A stretch of DNA of 64,000 bases from Pseudomonas sp. Q1-7 (GTDB lineage Bacteria > Pseudomonadota > Gammaproteobacteria > Pseudomonadales > Pseudomonadaceae). The notes below the pieces were generated by a model. The model was not told where the DNA came from. It ran no database searches and saw nothing but the letters and a program-made list of their open reading frames with translations. Positions within the stretch are counted from its first letter, which is position 1. Every line of letters begins with the position of its first letter. Positions 36,035-44,254 of this stretch are shown here, piece after piece. Both the position numbers and the translations under genes were made by a program. The DNA is taken from the NCBI RefSeq assembly GCF_028010285.1, contig NZ_CP116304.1, positions 4,232,501 to 4,296,500 of the forward strand, written 5' to 3'.

Positions 36035-36749
36035 GCATCCGGCCCCCAAGCAGGCGCAATTGCGCCTGTCCAACGTGCAGGCCTTCTACGGCGAATCGCA
36101 CATCCTCCATGGCATCGACCTGCACGTGCATCGCGGCGAGCTGGTCACCCTGCTCGGGCGCAACGGCTCCGGGCGCAGCACCCTCCTCAAATCGATCATG
36201 GGGATGGTCGGCCGACGCACCGGCTCGATCCTGATCGACGGCACGGAAAGCACCCGGCTTCCGGCCTTCCGGATTCCGCGCCTGGGCGCCGGCTACTGCC
36301 CCGAGGAACGCGGCATCTTCGCCAGCCTGGATGTCGAGGAAAATCTCCTGCTGCCCCCCACTGTCCGCAGCGGCGGCATGACCCTCGACGAAATCTACGA
36401 GATGTTCCCCAACCTCTACGAGCGGCGCCGCAGCCAGGGTACCCGCCTGTCCGGCGGCGAACAGCAGATGCTCGCCATGGCGCGCATCCTGCGTAGCGGC
36501 GCCGACCTGCTGCTGCTCGACGAAATCACCGAAGGCCTCGCGCCGGTGATCGTGCAGAAGCTCGCCGAGGTGCTGGTCAAGCTGAAGCAGAAGCAACTGA
36601 CCATCCTCCTCGTGGAACAGAACTTCCGCTTCGCGGCGCCGCTGGCCGACCGGCATTACCTGATCGAGCACGGGCGAATTCTCGACGAGATCAGCGCCGC
36701 CGAACTACCCGGCAAGATGGACCTGCTGCACCGGCAACTGGGCGTCTGA
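36027..36749 (+). CDS. ABC transporter ATP-binding protein (LivF type)
   Basis: A 240-residue second ATPase with Walker A GRNGSGRSTLLK, signature LSGGEQQMLAMARIL, Walker B LLLLDEITEGL and switch His region ILLVEQNFRF. The Walker A motif has Arg (GSGRST) where most family members have Lys (GxGKST), a substitution at a key nucleotide-binding residue. The partner LivG-type ATPase keeps the Lys, so one of the two ATP sites may be altered. It forms the heterodimeric ATPase with the product of the overlapping upstream gene. Confidence 0.85.
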   Translation: MLEHPAPKQAQLRLSNVQAFYGESHILHGIDLHVHRGELVTLLGRNGSGRSTLLKSIMGMVGRRTGSILIDGTESTRLPAFRIPRLGAGYCPEERGIFASLDVEENLLLPPTVRSGGMTLDEIYEMFPNLYERRRSQGTRLSGGEQQMLAMARILRSGADLLLLDEITEGLAPVIVQKLAEVLVKLKQKQLTILLVEQNFRFAAPLADRHYLIEHGRILDEISAAELPGKMDLLHRQLGV

Positions 36750-36841
36750 CCCGGCCCCCCATCGCAACCGAACCATTGGCTCACCGCCCAGGAGCCAGGG
36801 GCGCCCCTGGCCCGACAACCCCCAAAAGAGAGGGAACAACC

Positions 36842-38053
36842 ATGAAAACAACAATAAAACCCGTGGTAGCAGCACTCGCGCTGAGCTTCGCCGGCATGGC
36901 CAGCGCACAGATCAGCGACAACGAAATCCGCATCGGTTATCTGGCGGACATGTCCGGCGCCTACCGCGACCTGGGTGGCCCTGGCGGCCTGGAAGCCCTG
37001 AAAATGGCGGTCGAGGACTTCGGCGGCCAGGTCAACGGCGCCAGGATCGTGATCCACAGCGCCGACGACCGCAACAGCCCGGATGTCGGCGCCAACACGG
37101 CGCGGGAATGGATCGACCAGCGCGGCGTCGACATGGTTGCCGGCCTGGTGTCGTCGGCCGTGACCATCGCAGTGACGCGCATCCTGGAAGAAACCGACAG
37201 GCTCGGCCTGGTCTCGATCTCCGCCTCCTCGGCGATCACCAACGAGTACTGCACGGCCAATCACATCCACTGGGTCTACGACACCCACGCAATGGCAAAC
37301 GGCACCGCCAAGGCCATCGTCCAGGAAGGCGGCGACAAGTGGTTCATCCTCGCCGCCGACTACGCCTTCGGCCACGCCATGGAGGCCGATGTGGAGCGCA
37401 CGGTCACCGCCTCCGGCGGCCAGGTCGTCGGCAAGGCCCGCCATCCGCTGGCCTCCAGCGACTTCTCGTCGTACATCCTGCAGGCGCAAAGCTCGGGGGC
37501 CAACGTCATCGGCCTGGCCAATGCCGCCTCCGACACGGTCAACGCCATCACCACCGCCAGGCAGTTCGGCCTGACCGAGTCGGGCCAGAACCTCGCCGGC
37601 CTGATGGTGTTCATCAACGACATTCACGCCCTTGGCCTCGAAGCCACCCAGGGCCTGCAGCTCACCACCGGCTGGTACTGGGACCAGGATGAGCAGAGCC
37701 GCGCCTGGGCGCAGCGCTTCTTCGAGCGCACCCAGCGCATGCCGACCATGGTCCAGGCCGGCATCTACTCCAGCACCCGCCACTATCTGCAGGCGATCAA
37801 GGATGTCGGCAGCGACGAAGCCCAGGCCGTGCGCCGACAAATGATCGCCACGCCGGTCAACGACATGTTCACCCGCAACGGCCAGATCCGCGAGGACGGC
37901 CGCATGGTCTACGACATGTACCTGGCCCAGGTGAAGAAGCCGGCCGAATCCCGGGGTGAGTGGGACCTCTACCGGATCGTCCGGACCATCCCAGCGAGCG
38001 AGGCCTTCCGCCCCCTCGCCGAGAGCACGTGCAAGCTGATCAGCAAGTCCTGA
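36842..38053 (+). CDS. Periplasmic substrate-binding protein (LivK/UrtA type)
   Basis: A 403-residue exported protein starting at ATG 36842 with signal peptide MKTTIKPVVAALALSFAGMA ending near residue 22. The type-I periplasmic-binding fold follows (IRIGYLADMSGAYRDLGGPG; NTAREWIDQRGVDMVAGLVS; GGDKWFILAADYAFGHAME). It captures the substrate for the LivGFHM-type transporter encoded around it. An in-frame extension of 22 codons upstream is not used because the signal peptide and an AGAGGGA ribosome site define the start. A 26-bp hairpin follows the stop codon. Confidence 0.87.
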   Translation: MKTTIKPVVAALALSFAGMASAQISDNEIRIGYLADMSGAYRDLGGPGGLEALKMAVEDFGGQVNGARIVIHSADDRNSPDVGANTAREWIDQRGVDMVAGLVSSAVTIAVTRILEETDRLGLVSISASSAITNEYCTANHIHWVYDTHAMANGTAKAIVQEGGDKWFILAADYAFGHAMEADVERTVTASGGQVVGKARHPLASSDFSSYILQAQSSGANVIGLANAASDTVNAITTARQFGLTESGQNLAGLMVFINDIHALGLEATQGLQLTTGWYWDQDEQSRAWAQRFFERTQRMPTMVQAGIYSSTRHYLQAIKDVGSDEAQAVRRQMIATPVNDMFTRNGQIREDGRMVYDMYLAQVKKPAESRGEWDLYRIVRTIPASEAFRPLAESTCKLISKS

Positions 38054-38064
38054 CCCTTTCAGCC

Positions 38065-38090
38065 GGCCCGCCGTCGCGTGACGGCGGGCC
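38065..38090 (+). promoter_or_regulatory. Intra-operon hairpin after the binding-protein gene
   Basis: An 11-bp perfect stem, GGCCCGCCGTC with GACGGCGGGCC, and a 4-base GCGT loop. No T-run follows. Hairpins at this place are known to protect binding-protein mRNA and give higher yield of the binding protein than of the permeases. Confidence 0.65.
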
Positions 38091-38111
38091 ACTCGGGATG
38101 GAGAACTGCCC

Positions 38112-38996
38112 ATGTCTATCTTCGATGTTCCGGCCGTCGCCCTGTACGGCCAGCTCATGCTCGGCCTGATCAACGGCGCCTTCTACGCCCTACTCAGCCT
38201 GGGCCTGGCGATCATCTTCGGCCTGCTGAAGGTGATCAACTTCGCCCACGGTGCGCAATACATGCTGGGGGCCTTCACCGCGCTGTTGCTGCTGCAGCAC
38301 TTCGGCGTCGATTACTGGACCGCCCTGCTGCTGGTTCCCGTCCTGGTGGGCCTGCTGGGTATCGCCATCGAGCGCTTCCTGCTGCGCCCGCTGGCCGGCG
38401 AAAGCCACCTCTACAGCCTGCTGTTGACCTTTGGCCTGGCACTGATCATCCAGGGCCTGTTCACCAACCTGTTCGGCAGTTCCGGCATCGGCTACCCGAC
38501 GCCGCAGGCGTTCCGTGGCAGCCTCGACCTGGGCTTCATGCACCTGCCGATCTATCGCGCCTGGGTGGTGGTGGTCGCCCTGGTGCTCTCCTTCGCCGTG
38601 TGGTTCGTCATCGAGCGCACCCGCCTGGGCGCCTACCTGCGCGCCGGCACGGAAAACCCCCGGCTGATGCAGGCATTCGGCATCAATATTCCGTTCATGG
38701 TGACCCTGACCTATGGCTTCGGTGTCGCCCTCGCCGCCTTCACCGGCGTCCTCGCCGCGCCGCTGTACAGCGTCTCGCCGGGCATGGGCGCCAACCTGCT
38801 GATCGTGGTGTTCGCCGTGGTGGTGATCGGCGGCATGGGCTCCATCGTCGGCGCCGTGCTCACGGGCCTGGCCATGGGCCTGATCGAAGGCCTGACCAAG
38901 GTGTTCTACCCCCAGGCCGCCACCACCGTGATCTTCCTGGTCATGGTTCTGGTGCTGCTGTTCAAACCCACCGGCCTGTTCACCAGGGAGGCATGA
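38112..38996 (+). CDS. ABC transporter permease (LivH type)
   Basis: A 294-residue polytopic permease with about eight hydrophobic segments, starting MSIFDVPAVALYGQLMLGLI. Family-typical stretches include LGLAIIFGLLKVINFAHGAQ near the start and the C-terminal VLVLLFKPTGLFTREA. It forms the membrane pore with the LivM-type protein encoded 3 bp downstream. The substrate is probably an alicyclic or aromatic carboxylate by operon context. Confidence 0.88.
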   Translation: MSIFDVPAVALYGQLMLGLINGAFYALLSLGLAIIFGLLKVINFAHGAQYMLGAFTALLLLQHFGVDYWTALLLVPVLVGLLGIAIERFLLRPLAGESHLYSLLLTFGLALIIQGLFTNLFGSSGIGYPTPQAFRGSLDLGFMHLPIYRAWVVVVALVLSFAVWFVIERTRLGAYLRAGTENPRLMQAFGINIPFMVTLTYGFGVALAAFTGVLAAPLYSVSPGMGANLLIVVFAVVVIGGMGSIVGAVLTGLAMGLIEGLTKVFYPQAATTVIFLVMVLVLLFKPTGLFTREA

Positions 38997-38999
38997 AAA

Positions 39000-39992
39000 A
39001 TGAACGACACCGCGCTCTCGCAGAACGCCCTGATCCAGCCACGGCGGTACAAGCCACTCTGGTTCGCCCTGGCAGTGCTGGGTATCGCCATGCTGGCGCC
39101 CCTCGCCATCTATCCGATCTTCCTGATGAAGCTGCTGTGCTTTGCCCTGTTCGCCTGTGCGTTCAACCTGCTGCTCGGGCATGTCGGCCTGCTGTCCTTC
39201 GGGCACGCCGCATTCCTCGCCACCGGCGGCTACACGACGGGTTGGCTGCTGTCCGCGCACAGCGGCCTGACGCCGGAAGTGGGCATTCTCGGCGGCACGG
39301 TCGCGGCCACCCTGCTCGGCCTGCTGTTCGGTGTGCTGGCGATCCGCCGACAGGGCATCTATTTCGCCATGATCACCCTGGCCCTCGCGCAGATGGTGTA
39401 CTTCATCTACCTCCAGTCACCCTTCACCGGCGGCGAGAACGGACTGCACGGCATTCCGCGCGGCAAGCTGTTCGGCCTGGTGGACCTGCGCAACGACCTG
39501 ACCCTGTACTACGTCGTCCTGGCCATCAGCCTGGGCGGCTACCTGCTGATCCAGCGCACCGTGCACTCGCCGTTCGGCCAGGTGCTGCGCGCCATCCGCG
39601 AGAACGAGCCGCGCGCCATCTCCCTGGGCTACAACGTCGACGCCTACAAACTGCTCGCGTTCGTGCTTTCCAGCGGGCTGGCCGGCCTGGCCGGCGCCAC
39701 CAAGACCCTGGTGTTCCAGTTCGCCAGCCTGACCGACGCACACTGGCACATGTCCGGCGAGGTCATCCTGATGACCCTGCTCGGCGGCGTCGGCACCCTC
39801 CTCGGCCCGGTGGTGGGATCGGGGCTGGTGGTCTGGCTGCACCACGTGCTCGGCGGCGGCGCCCTGGGCAGTTGGATGGGCGTGATCCTCGGCGTGATCT
39901 TCGTGCTCTGCGTCCTGCTGTTCCGCGCCGGGATCGTCGGCTACCTGCGCCTGTACGCCGACCGCTCGGCAGACAGCCACCGCATTTTATGA
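39000..39992 (+). CDS. ABC transporter permease (LivM type)
   Basis: A 330-residue polytopic permease. LivM-like features are YPIFLMKLLCFALFACAFNL, LLSFGHAAFLATGGYTTGW and the cytoplasmic coupling loop with AIRENEPRAISLGYNVDAYK (EAA-type). It completes the five-gene importer. The stop codon is immediately followed by the CAACATCTTG sequence proposed as a second BadR site, so the downstream oprD gene may have its own promoter. Confidence 0.88.
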   Translation: MNDTALSQNALIQPRRYKPLWFALAVLGIAMLAPLAIYPIFLMKLLCFALFACAFNLLLGHVGLLSFGHAAFLATGGYTTGWLLSAHSGLTPEVGILGGTVAATLLGLLFGVLAIRRQGIYFAMITLALAQMVYFIYLQSPFTGGENGLHGIPRGKLFGLVDLRNDLTLYYVVLAISLGGYLLIQRTVHSPFGQVLRAIRENEPRAISLGYNVDAYKLLAFVLSSGLAGLAGATKTLVFQFASLTDAHWHMSGEVILMTLLGGVGTLLGPVVGSGLVVWLHHVLGGGALGSWMGVILGVIFVLCVLLFRAGIVGYLRLYADRSADSHRIL

Positions 39993-40002
39993 CAACATCT
40001 TG
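39993..40002. promoter_or_regulatory. Candidate second BadR site upstream of oprD-type gene
   Basis: CAACATCTTG differs by one base from the CAACATGTTG palindrome at 30041-30050, and the preceding GA is shared too (11 of 12 bases). AT-rich sequence follows, as in the aliA promoter. It begins right after the LivM-type stop codon, about 140 bp before the porin start. Confidence 0.4.
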
Positions 40003-40140
40003 CTATTTATTTGAAGCAGACTTAGTTTTCACATACGCCTGAAAGGCCACAAAAAACCAACAAATCAGCATCCTGCGAGATTTTCAGCTCGTACCAGGAC
40101 GCCTGACGACTGCACACAAAAACAATTAAAGGTAAACACC

Positions 40141-41403
40141 ATGCAGATTAATCGCCACATCCAACGCAACGCCCTGGTCCTGCTCGGACTCCTCCCCTGC
40201 GTCGCCCAGGCCGGCTTCGTCGAAGACAGCCAACTGAGCCTCGAAGCCCGCAACTTCTACATGAACCGCGACTACCGGGACGCCGACCGAGTCGATACCC
40301 CGCGCTTCCAGGGCCAGAGCAAGGCCAAGGCCGAGGAATGGGGACAAGGCTTCATGCTCCGCTACAGCTCGGGCTTTACCGAGGGCACCCTGGGATTGGG
40401 CGTCGACGCCCTGGGGCTGCTGGGCATCAAGCTGGACTCCGGGCGCGGCACGAGCGGCGCGGGTGCCCTGCAGGTGCAGCGCGATGGCGACGTATCCGAC
40501 GAGTTCGGCTTCTTCGGACCGACAGCCAAGGCCAGGCTGGGCAAGTCCGTGCTCACGGTGGGCACCCACGCGCCCACGCTGCCGATCGCCTTCCGCAACG
40601 ATACCCGCCTGTTGCCGCAAACCTTCGAAGGCGCGCAGATCGTCTCCAACGACATCGACACGCTCACCCTGACCGCAGGCCAGTTCCGCGCCACCCGCCT
40701 GAGAAACTCCAGCGACTACGAGGACATGAACATGTTCGCCGACGGCGCCACGGGCGGCGTGGCCAGTGACCGTTTCAACTACGCAGGCGCCACCTACACG
40801 CCCCTGCCGAGCCTCATCGCCACCTATTTCCATGCCGAGCTGAAGGACAACTACAGCCAGCATTACGGGAACCTCATCCACAGCCTGCCGCTGGCCGAGG
40901 GCCTCACGCTGAAGTCGGATATCCGCTACTTCGACAGCGACGATGAAGGCCGCACCACGGTGGACAACCGCAACCTCGGCGCGATGTTCACCCTGATGTA
41001 CAAGGGGCATGCGCTCGGCATGGCCTATCAGGACCAGAGCGGCGATACCGGCATGCCGTTCATTGCCGGCGGCACCGATCCCTGGACCCTCAACACCGTC
41101 ACCTACCACCACTTCCTGCGTGCCCGGGAAGACTCCTGGCAAGTGCGCTACGACTACGACTTCGCCGCCATGGGCATCCCCGGCCTGTCGCTGATGACCC
41201 GCTACGTGTCCGGCGACAACTTCGAAATCGGCGGGCAGGACGCGCGGGAATGGGAACGCGATACCGATATCGCCTACGTGGTGCAGAGCGGCCCGCTCAG
41301 GGGCCTCAACCTGCGCTGGCGCAACGTCAGCTATCGCGGCAGCCACACCACCGACATCGACGAGAACCGCTTCATCGTCGGTTACACCCTCAAGATCTGG
41401 TAA
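40141..41403 (+). CDS. OprD-family outer-membrane porin
   Basis: A 420-residue beta-barrel protein with a signal peptide ending near AQAGF (residues 22-24). OprD-family traits are the mature N-terminus EDSQLSLEARNFYMNRDYR, the EWGQGFMLRYSSGFTEGTLG segment, and the C-terminal strand ENRFIVGYTLKIW ending in an aromatic residue. OprD/OpdK-type channels let carboxylates or basic amino acids cross the outer membrane. After an ABC importer and the bad/ali genes, a role in alicyclic-acid entry is likely. Confidence 0.9.
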   Translation: MQINRHIQRNALVLLGLLPCVAQAGFVEDSQLSLEARNFYMNRDYRDADRVDTPRFQGQSKAKAEEWGQGFMLRYSSGFTEGTLGLGVDALGLLGIKLDSGRGTSGAGALQVQRDGDVSDEFGFFGPTAKARLGKSVLTVGTHAPTLPIAFRNDTRLLPQTFEGAQIVSNDIDTLTLTAGQFRATRLRNSSDYEDMNMFADGATGGVASDRFNYAGATYTPLPSLIATYFHAELKDNYSQHYGNLIHSLPLAEGLTLKSDIRYFDSDDEGRTTVDNRNLGAMFTLMYKGHALGMAYQDQSGDTGMPFIAGGTDPWTLNTVTYHHFLRAREDSWQVRYDYDFAAMGIPGLSLMTRYVSGDNFEIGGQDAREWERDTDIAYVVQSGPLRGLNLRWRNVSYRGSHTTDIDENRFIVGYTLKIW

Positions 41404-41412
41404 ATGGCTCGG

Positions 41413-41433
41413 CGGGGCGACCACCTCGCCCCG
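41413..41433 (+). promoter_or_regulatory. Hairpin after the porin gene
   Basis: An 8-bp stem, CGGGGCGA with TCGCCCCG, and a 5-base loop, without T-run, 10 bp past the porin stop and just ahead of the AGGAGG ribosome site of the nitroreductase gene. Its position could affect both mRNA decay and translation of the next gene. Confidence 0.45.
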
Positions 41434-41452
41434 TCCTCAAAGGAGGTCCAGC

Positions 41453-42139
41453 ATGCACGTCGACGCCGCCATCCGCTCGCGCAAATCCGTTCGTCGCTTC
41501 CAACCCTGGCCGGTGCCCCGGCACACGATCGAGCAGCTGCTCGAACTCGCCGCGCGCGCGCCGAGCGGCAACAACATTCAGCCCTGGCACGTGCATGTCA
41601 TCACCGGCGGCAAGAAACAGGCACTCTGCGACGCCATCCTCCGCCACGCGGAAACCGGCTCAGCCACCACCGCCGAGTACAAGTACTACCCGGACGACTG
41701 GTTCGAGCCCTTCAAGACGCGACGCCGCGAGGTGGGTTTCGGCCTCTACGAGGCGCTGGGAATCGACCGCCACGACGTCGCCGCGCGCCGCCACCAGGAA
41801 CTGCGGAACTACAGCTTCTTCGACGCCCCCGTCGGCCTGCTGGTCAGCCTCGACCGTCGCCTCAACACGGGCAGCTACATGGACCTGGGCATGTTCATCC
41901 AGTCCTTCATGCTCGCCGCCCGAGGCAAGGGCTTGCACACATGCCCACAAGCGGCCTTCGCCTGGTACCACGAGATCGTCCGCGAGCACGTGCCGCTGGC
42001 CCCGGAGCACATCCTGGTCTGCGGCATCGCCCTCGGCCACGAGGACCAGGGTGCCGCCGAGAACGCACTGGCCACGCCGCGCGAACCGATCAGGACCTTC
42101 ACCTCGTTCCACGGATTCGATACGGCCAACGAAACCTGA
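41453..42139 (+). CDS. Nitroreductase-family flavoprotein
   Basis: A 228-residue FMN-dependent nitroreductase. The N-terminal RSRKSVRRFQPWPVPRHTIE and LAARAPSGNNIQPWHVHVIT segments form the FMN-phosphate site, and GLHTCPQAAFAWYHEIVREH with the late ILVCGIALGHEDQ is the typical second half. It lies between the porin gene and a TetR regulator gene, with a near-perfect AGGAGG ribosome site. Members reduce nitro groups, quinones or unsaturated bonds. Its role in this gene set is unclear; reduction of an enone or unsaturated alicyclic side product is one possibility. Confidence 0.85.
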   Translation: MHVDAAIRSRKSVRRFQPWPVPRHTIEQLLELAARAPSGNNIQPWHVHVITGGKKQALCDAILRHAETGSATTAEYKYYPDDWFEPFKTRRREVGFGLYEALGIDRHDVAARRHQELRNYSFFDAPVGLLVSLDRRLNTGSYMDLGMFIQSFMLAARGKGLHTCPQAAFAWYHEIVREHVPLAPEHILVCGIALGHEDQGAAENALATPREPIRTFTSFHGFDTANET

Positions 42140-42161
42140 CCACAGCCGAGCGAAGCGCCCC

Positions 42162-42779
42162 ATGATCACCGCTACCGAACAGGCCATCCGACAATCCGCG
42201 ATCGAACTGATCGCCCGGCAGGGTTACGACGCCATGACCTTGCGCGGCCTCGCCGCCCACGCCGGGGTGAACCCCGGCACCCTGTACCTGTACTACAGGG
42301 GCAAACAGGAGCTGCTGGCCAGCCTGGTCCTCGACTACTACGACCAGCTCCGGGACGCCTGGCTGAAACTCAAGCCCGCCGGCAGGGCGGCAGAATCGGT
42401 ATGGGCCGCGTTCGTGGCGTTCCACATCAGGCAGCACCTCGATAATCGCCAACTGGGCTTGCTCGGCAACCTGGAGTTCCGCTGCCTGGAAGGCGGCGAA
42501 CTGCGAGCGATCAAGCTCGCGCGCAGACGCTACCTCGACGAAATCCAGGCGATCATCCAGCAGGGTATCGAGGAAGGGGTTTTCGAGTGCGCCGAACCCA
42601 AGCTGTACGCCAACGTGCTGTTCAATCTGCTGACCCATAGCTGTTCCTGGTACCGGGAAGGAGACCGCCTCTCCCAGGAGCAGGTCATCGAGCACTATCG
42701 CCGCCTCACGACAAAGGCCCTGAGCGCGCCTCTCGCCATCGACCAGGGGCAACCCCGGGAAGCTCCCGGGTCGTCATAA
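42162..42779 (+). CDS. TetR-family transcriptional regulator
   Basis: A 205-residue regulator starting at ATG 42162. The N-terminal helix-turn-helix is clear (AIELIARQGYDAMTLRGLAA then AGVNPGTLYLYYRGKQELLA, residues about 12-55); the rest is an all-helical ligand domain. The start lies 22 bp after the nitroreductase stop, so the two may be co-transcribed. It likely controls the nitroreductase or porin genes. No binding site could be singled out. Confidence 0.85.
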   Translation: MITATEQAIRQSAIELIARQGYDAMTLRGLAAHAGVNPGTLYLYYRGKQELLASLVLDYYDQLRDAWLKLKPAGRAAESVWAAFVAFHIRQHLDNRQLGLLGNLEFRCLEGGELRAIKLARRRYLDEIQAIIQQGIEEGVFECAEPKLYANVLFNLLTHSCSWYREGDRLSQEQVIEHYRRLTTKALSAPLAIDQGQPREAPGSS

Positions 42780-43091
42780 ACAGACACGCCACCCGGCGCA
42801 CACCGTTCATCGCCCTCCGGCCGCGGAAGCGATAAGCATTGATCCAGGTTCGGTTGGCCCCTGCCAGCACCGTGGAAGAATCGATCCGTCCCCGCGCTGG
42901 ACAGGCCGGACGTCGGCCCATTGCCGATTGGTCCGGGCTGCACTCGGCGCTGGTCTAGACTGCATCCCTGTTGTGTCGGCGGGGAGGTCAGCCTTGGCAA
43001 CGCCCCTCGCGCGAGCGGGACTCCATCCCATTCATCCTGTATTCCGCTGGCCAGGGAGGGCCGACGTTTCGAAGGAAAAGAGCGCGTAATC
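42780..43091. other. Intergenic region, no gene seen
   Basis: 312 bp between the TetR gene and a small secreted protein gene. No ORF with family resemblance, no clear terminator hairpin with T-run, and no repeat was found. Confidence 0.4.
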
Positions 43092-43394
43092 ATGCCCCTT
43101 ATAAAACATCGGATCACCGCTGCCGGATTCCTTGCAGCCGGTCTTGCCTTGACTGCCCAGGCCAACGAGTCGGCCATCCAGGCCCATTGCCAGAACAGGT
43201 GGAGCGGCGACGCCATGCGCGCCTACTGCCAGGAAGAACAGCGTCGAGCGGCGGCGGCGATCGCCGCCTACAGCGGGCCCGTGCGCAGTCGCTGCGAGGC
43301 CGAATGGGGCAGCGACTACCACATGGTGCTGTTCTGCATCCGCGAGCAACAGAAGCCGTCCCGGGCCGCCGTCGCGGACCTGGCTACGGATTAG
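43092..43394 (+). CDS. Small exported Cys-rich protein with internal duplication
   Basis: A 100-residue protein with a signal peptide (MPLIKHRITAAGFLAAGLAL, cleavage near AQAN). The mature part has four Cys in two repeats, CQNRWSGDAMRAYCQEEQ and CEAEWGSDYHMVLFCIREQQ, each of the form Cys-x3-Trp-x8/9-Cys followed by an acidic/Gln stretch. This suggests two helical hairpins each held by a disulfide in the periplasm. I know no function. Its 3' end overlaps the convergent hydrolase gene by 11 bp. It could be broader than this species. Confidence 0.65.
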   Translation: MPLIKHRITAAGFLAAGLALTAQANESAIQAHCQNRWSGDAMRAYCQEEQRRAAAAIAAYSGPVRSRCEAEWGSDYHMVLFCIREQQKPSRAAVADLATD

Positions 43395-44229
43395 CGGCGA
43401 GCACCCCATACAGCTCGGGGCGGCGGTCCTCATGCAGGTGGTTGTGCGGGCTGATGCGCTTGTTGCGTGCCTCGTCCAGCTTCAGGCTAGCCAGGAGAAT
43501 CTGCTCGCCGCCCGCCTCGGCCGGCCCGGCGAGGGGATAGCCATCCGGGTCAACGATCACCGAACCCTGCACCCAGTTCACGCCACGCTCCGTGCCATGC
43601 CGGTCGCAGGCCGCGATGAAGAGGCGATTGACCGCCGCGTTGGCCTGCACCCGCACCACTTCGGCCGGGCGCTCCATGGGCGGGCGCGGGCCGTCCGGCC
43701 AGTTGACCGGCGCACAGATCAACTCGGCGCCGGCCAGGGCCGGCAGCCGTACCCACTCGGGAAATTCCAGGTCGTAGCAGACCATCACACCGATCCGCCC
43801 GAAGGCGGTTTCCACCACCGGCGGCGGTTCGCTTCCGGCGGTGAACAGGGCGTTCTCGGCATCCCACAGGTGCGCCTTGCGATAGACCGCGCGCAGGCCG
43901 GTGGCATCGACCAGGGCCGCGCTGTTGGCGACCTGCCGCTCGTCCAGCCGCTCGCAGAAGCCGCCGACTATGACCACATCCAGCTCGCGCGCCAGGGCCT
44001 GCCACAACCGCAGGGTCGGCCCATCCACCGGCTCGGCCAGCGCCAGAGCCTCGGCCAGGTCGCGGAACACGTAGCCGCTCTGCACCAGCTCGGGCAGCAC
44101 CACCACCCGTGCGCCGCGCTGCGCCGCCGCGCGGATGGCCCGCTCGGCGATGCGACGGTTATGGGCGAGATCGCCGACCTTCGGCGCCAGTTGGCAGCAG
44201 GCCACCGAGATGTTTCGGGATGGGTTCAC
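43384..44229 (-). CDS. Carbon-nitrogen hydrolase (nitrilase superfamily)
   Basis: A 281-residue nitrilase-fold hydrolase with the catalytic triad in view: Glu in VVVLPELVQSGYVF, Lys in VYRKAHLWDAENALF and Cys in GVMVCYDLEFPEWVRLP. These enzymes cleave amide or N-carbamoyl bonds. It is followed on the same strand by nothing and preceded by an NCS1 permease gene 25 bp upstream, so the pair may import and hydrolyse a nucleobase-derived or other amide compound. The precise substrate is unknown. Confidence 0.85.
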   Translation of the reverse strand: MNPSRNISVACCQLAPKVGDLAHNRRIAERAIRAAAQRGARVVVLPELVQSGYVFRDLAEALALAEPVDGPTLRLWQALARELDVVIVGGFCERLDERQVANSAALVDATGLRAVYRKAHLWDAENALFTAGSEPPPVVETAFGRIGVMVCYDLEFPEWVRLPALAGAELICAPVNWPDGPRPPMERPAEVVRVQANAAVNRLFIAACDRHGTERGVNWVQGSVIVDPDGYPLAGPAEAGGEQILLASLKLDEARNKRISPHNHLHEDRRPELYGVLAANP

Positions 44230-44254
44230 AGCACGCTACTCCTTGTCGTTGCGC

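Noticed and set aside
43384-43394. 11-bp overlap of convergent 3' ends (small Cys-rich protein gene and hydrolase gene)
   Set aside because: Short convergent overlaps are common in compact genomes; no regulatory structure was seen.
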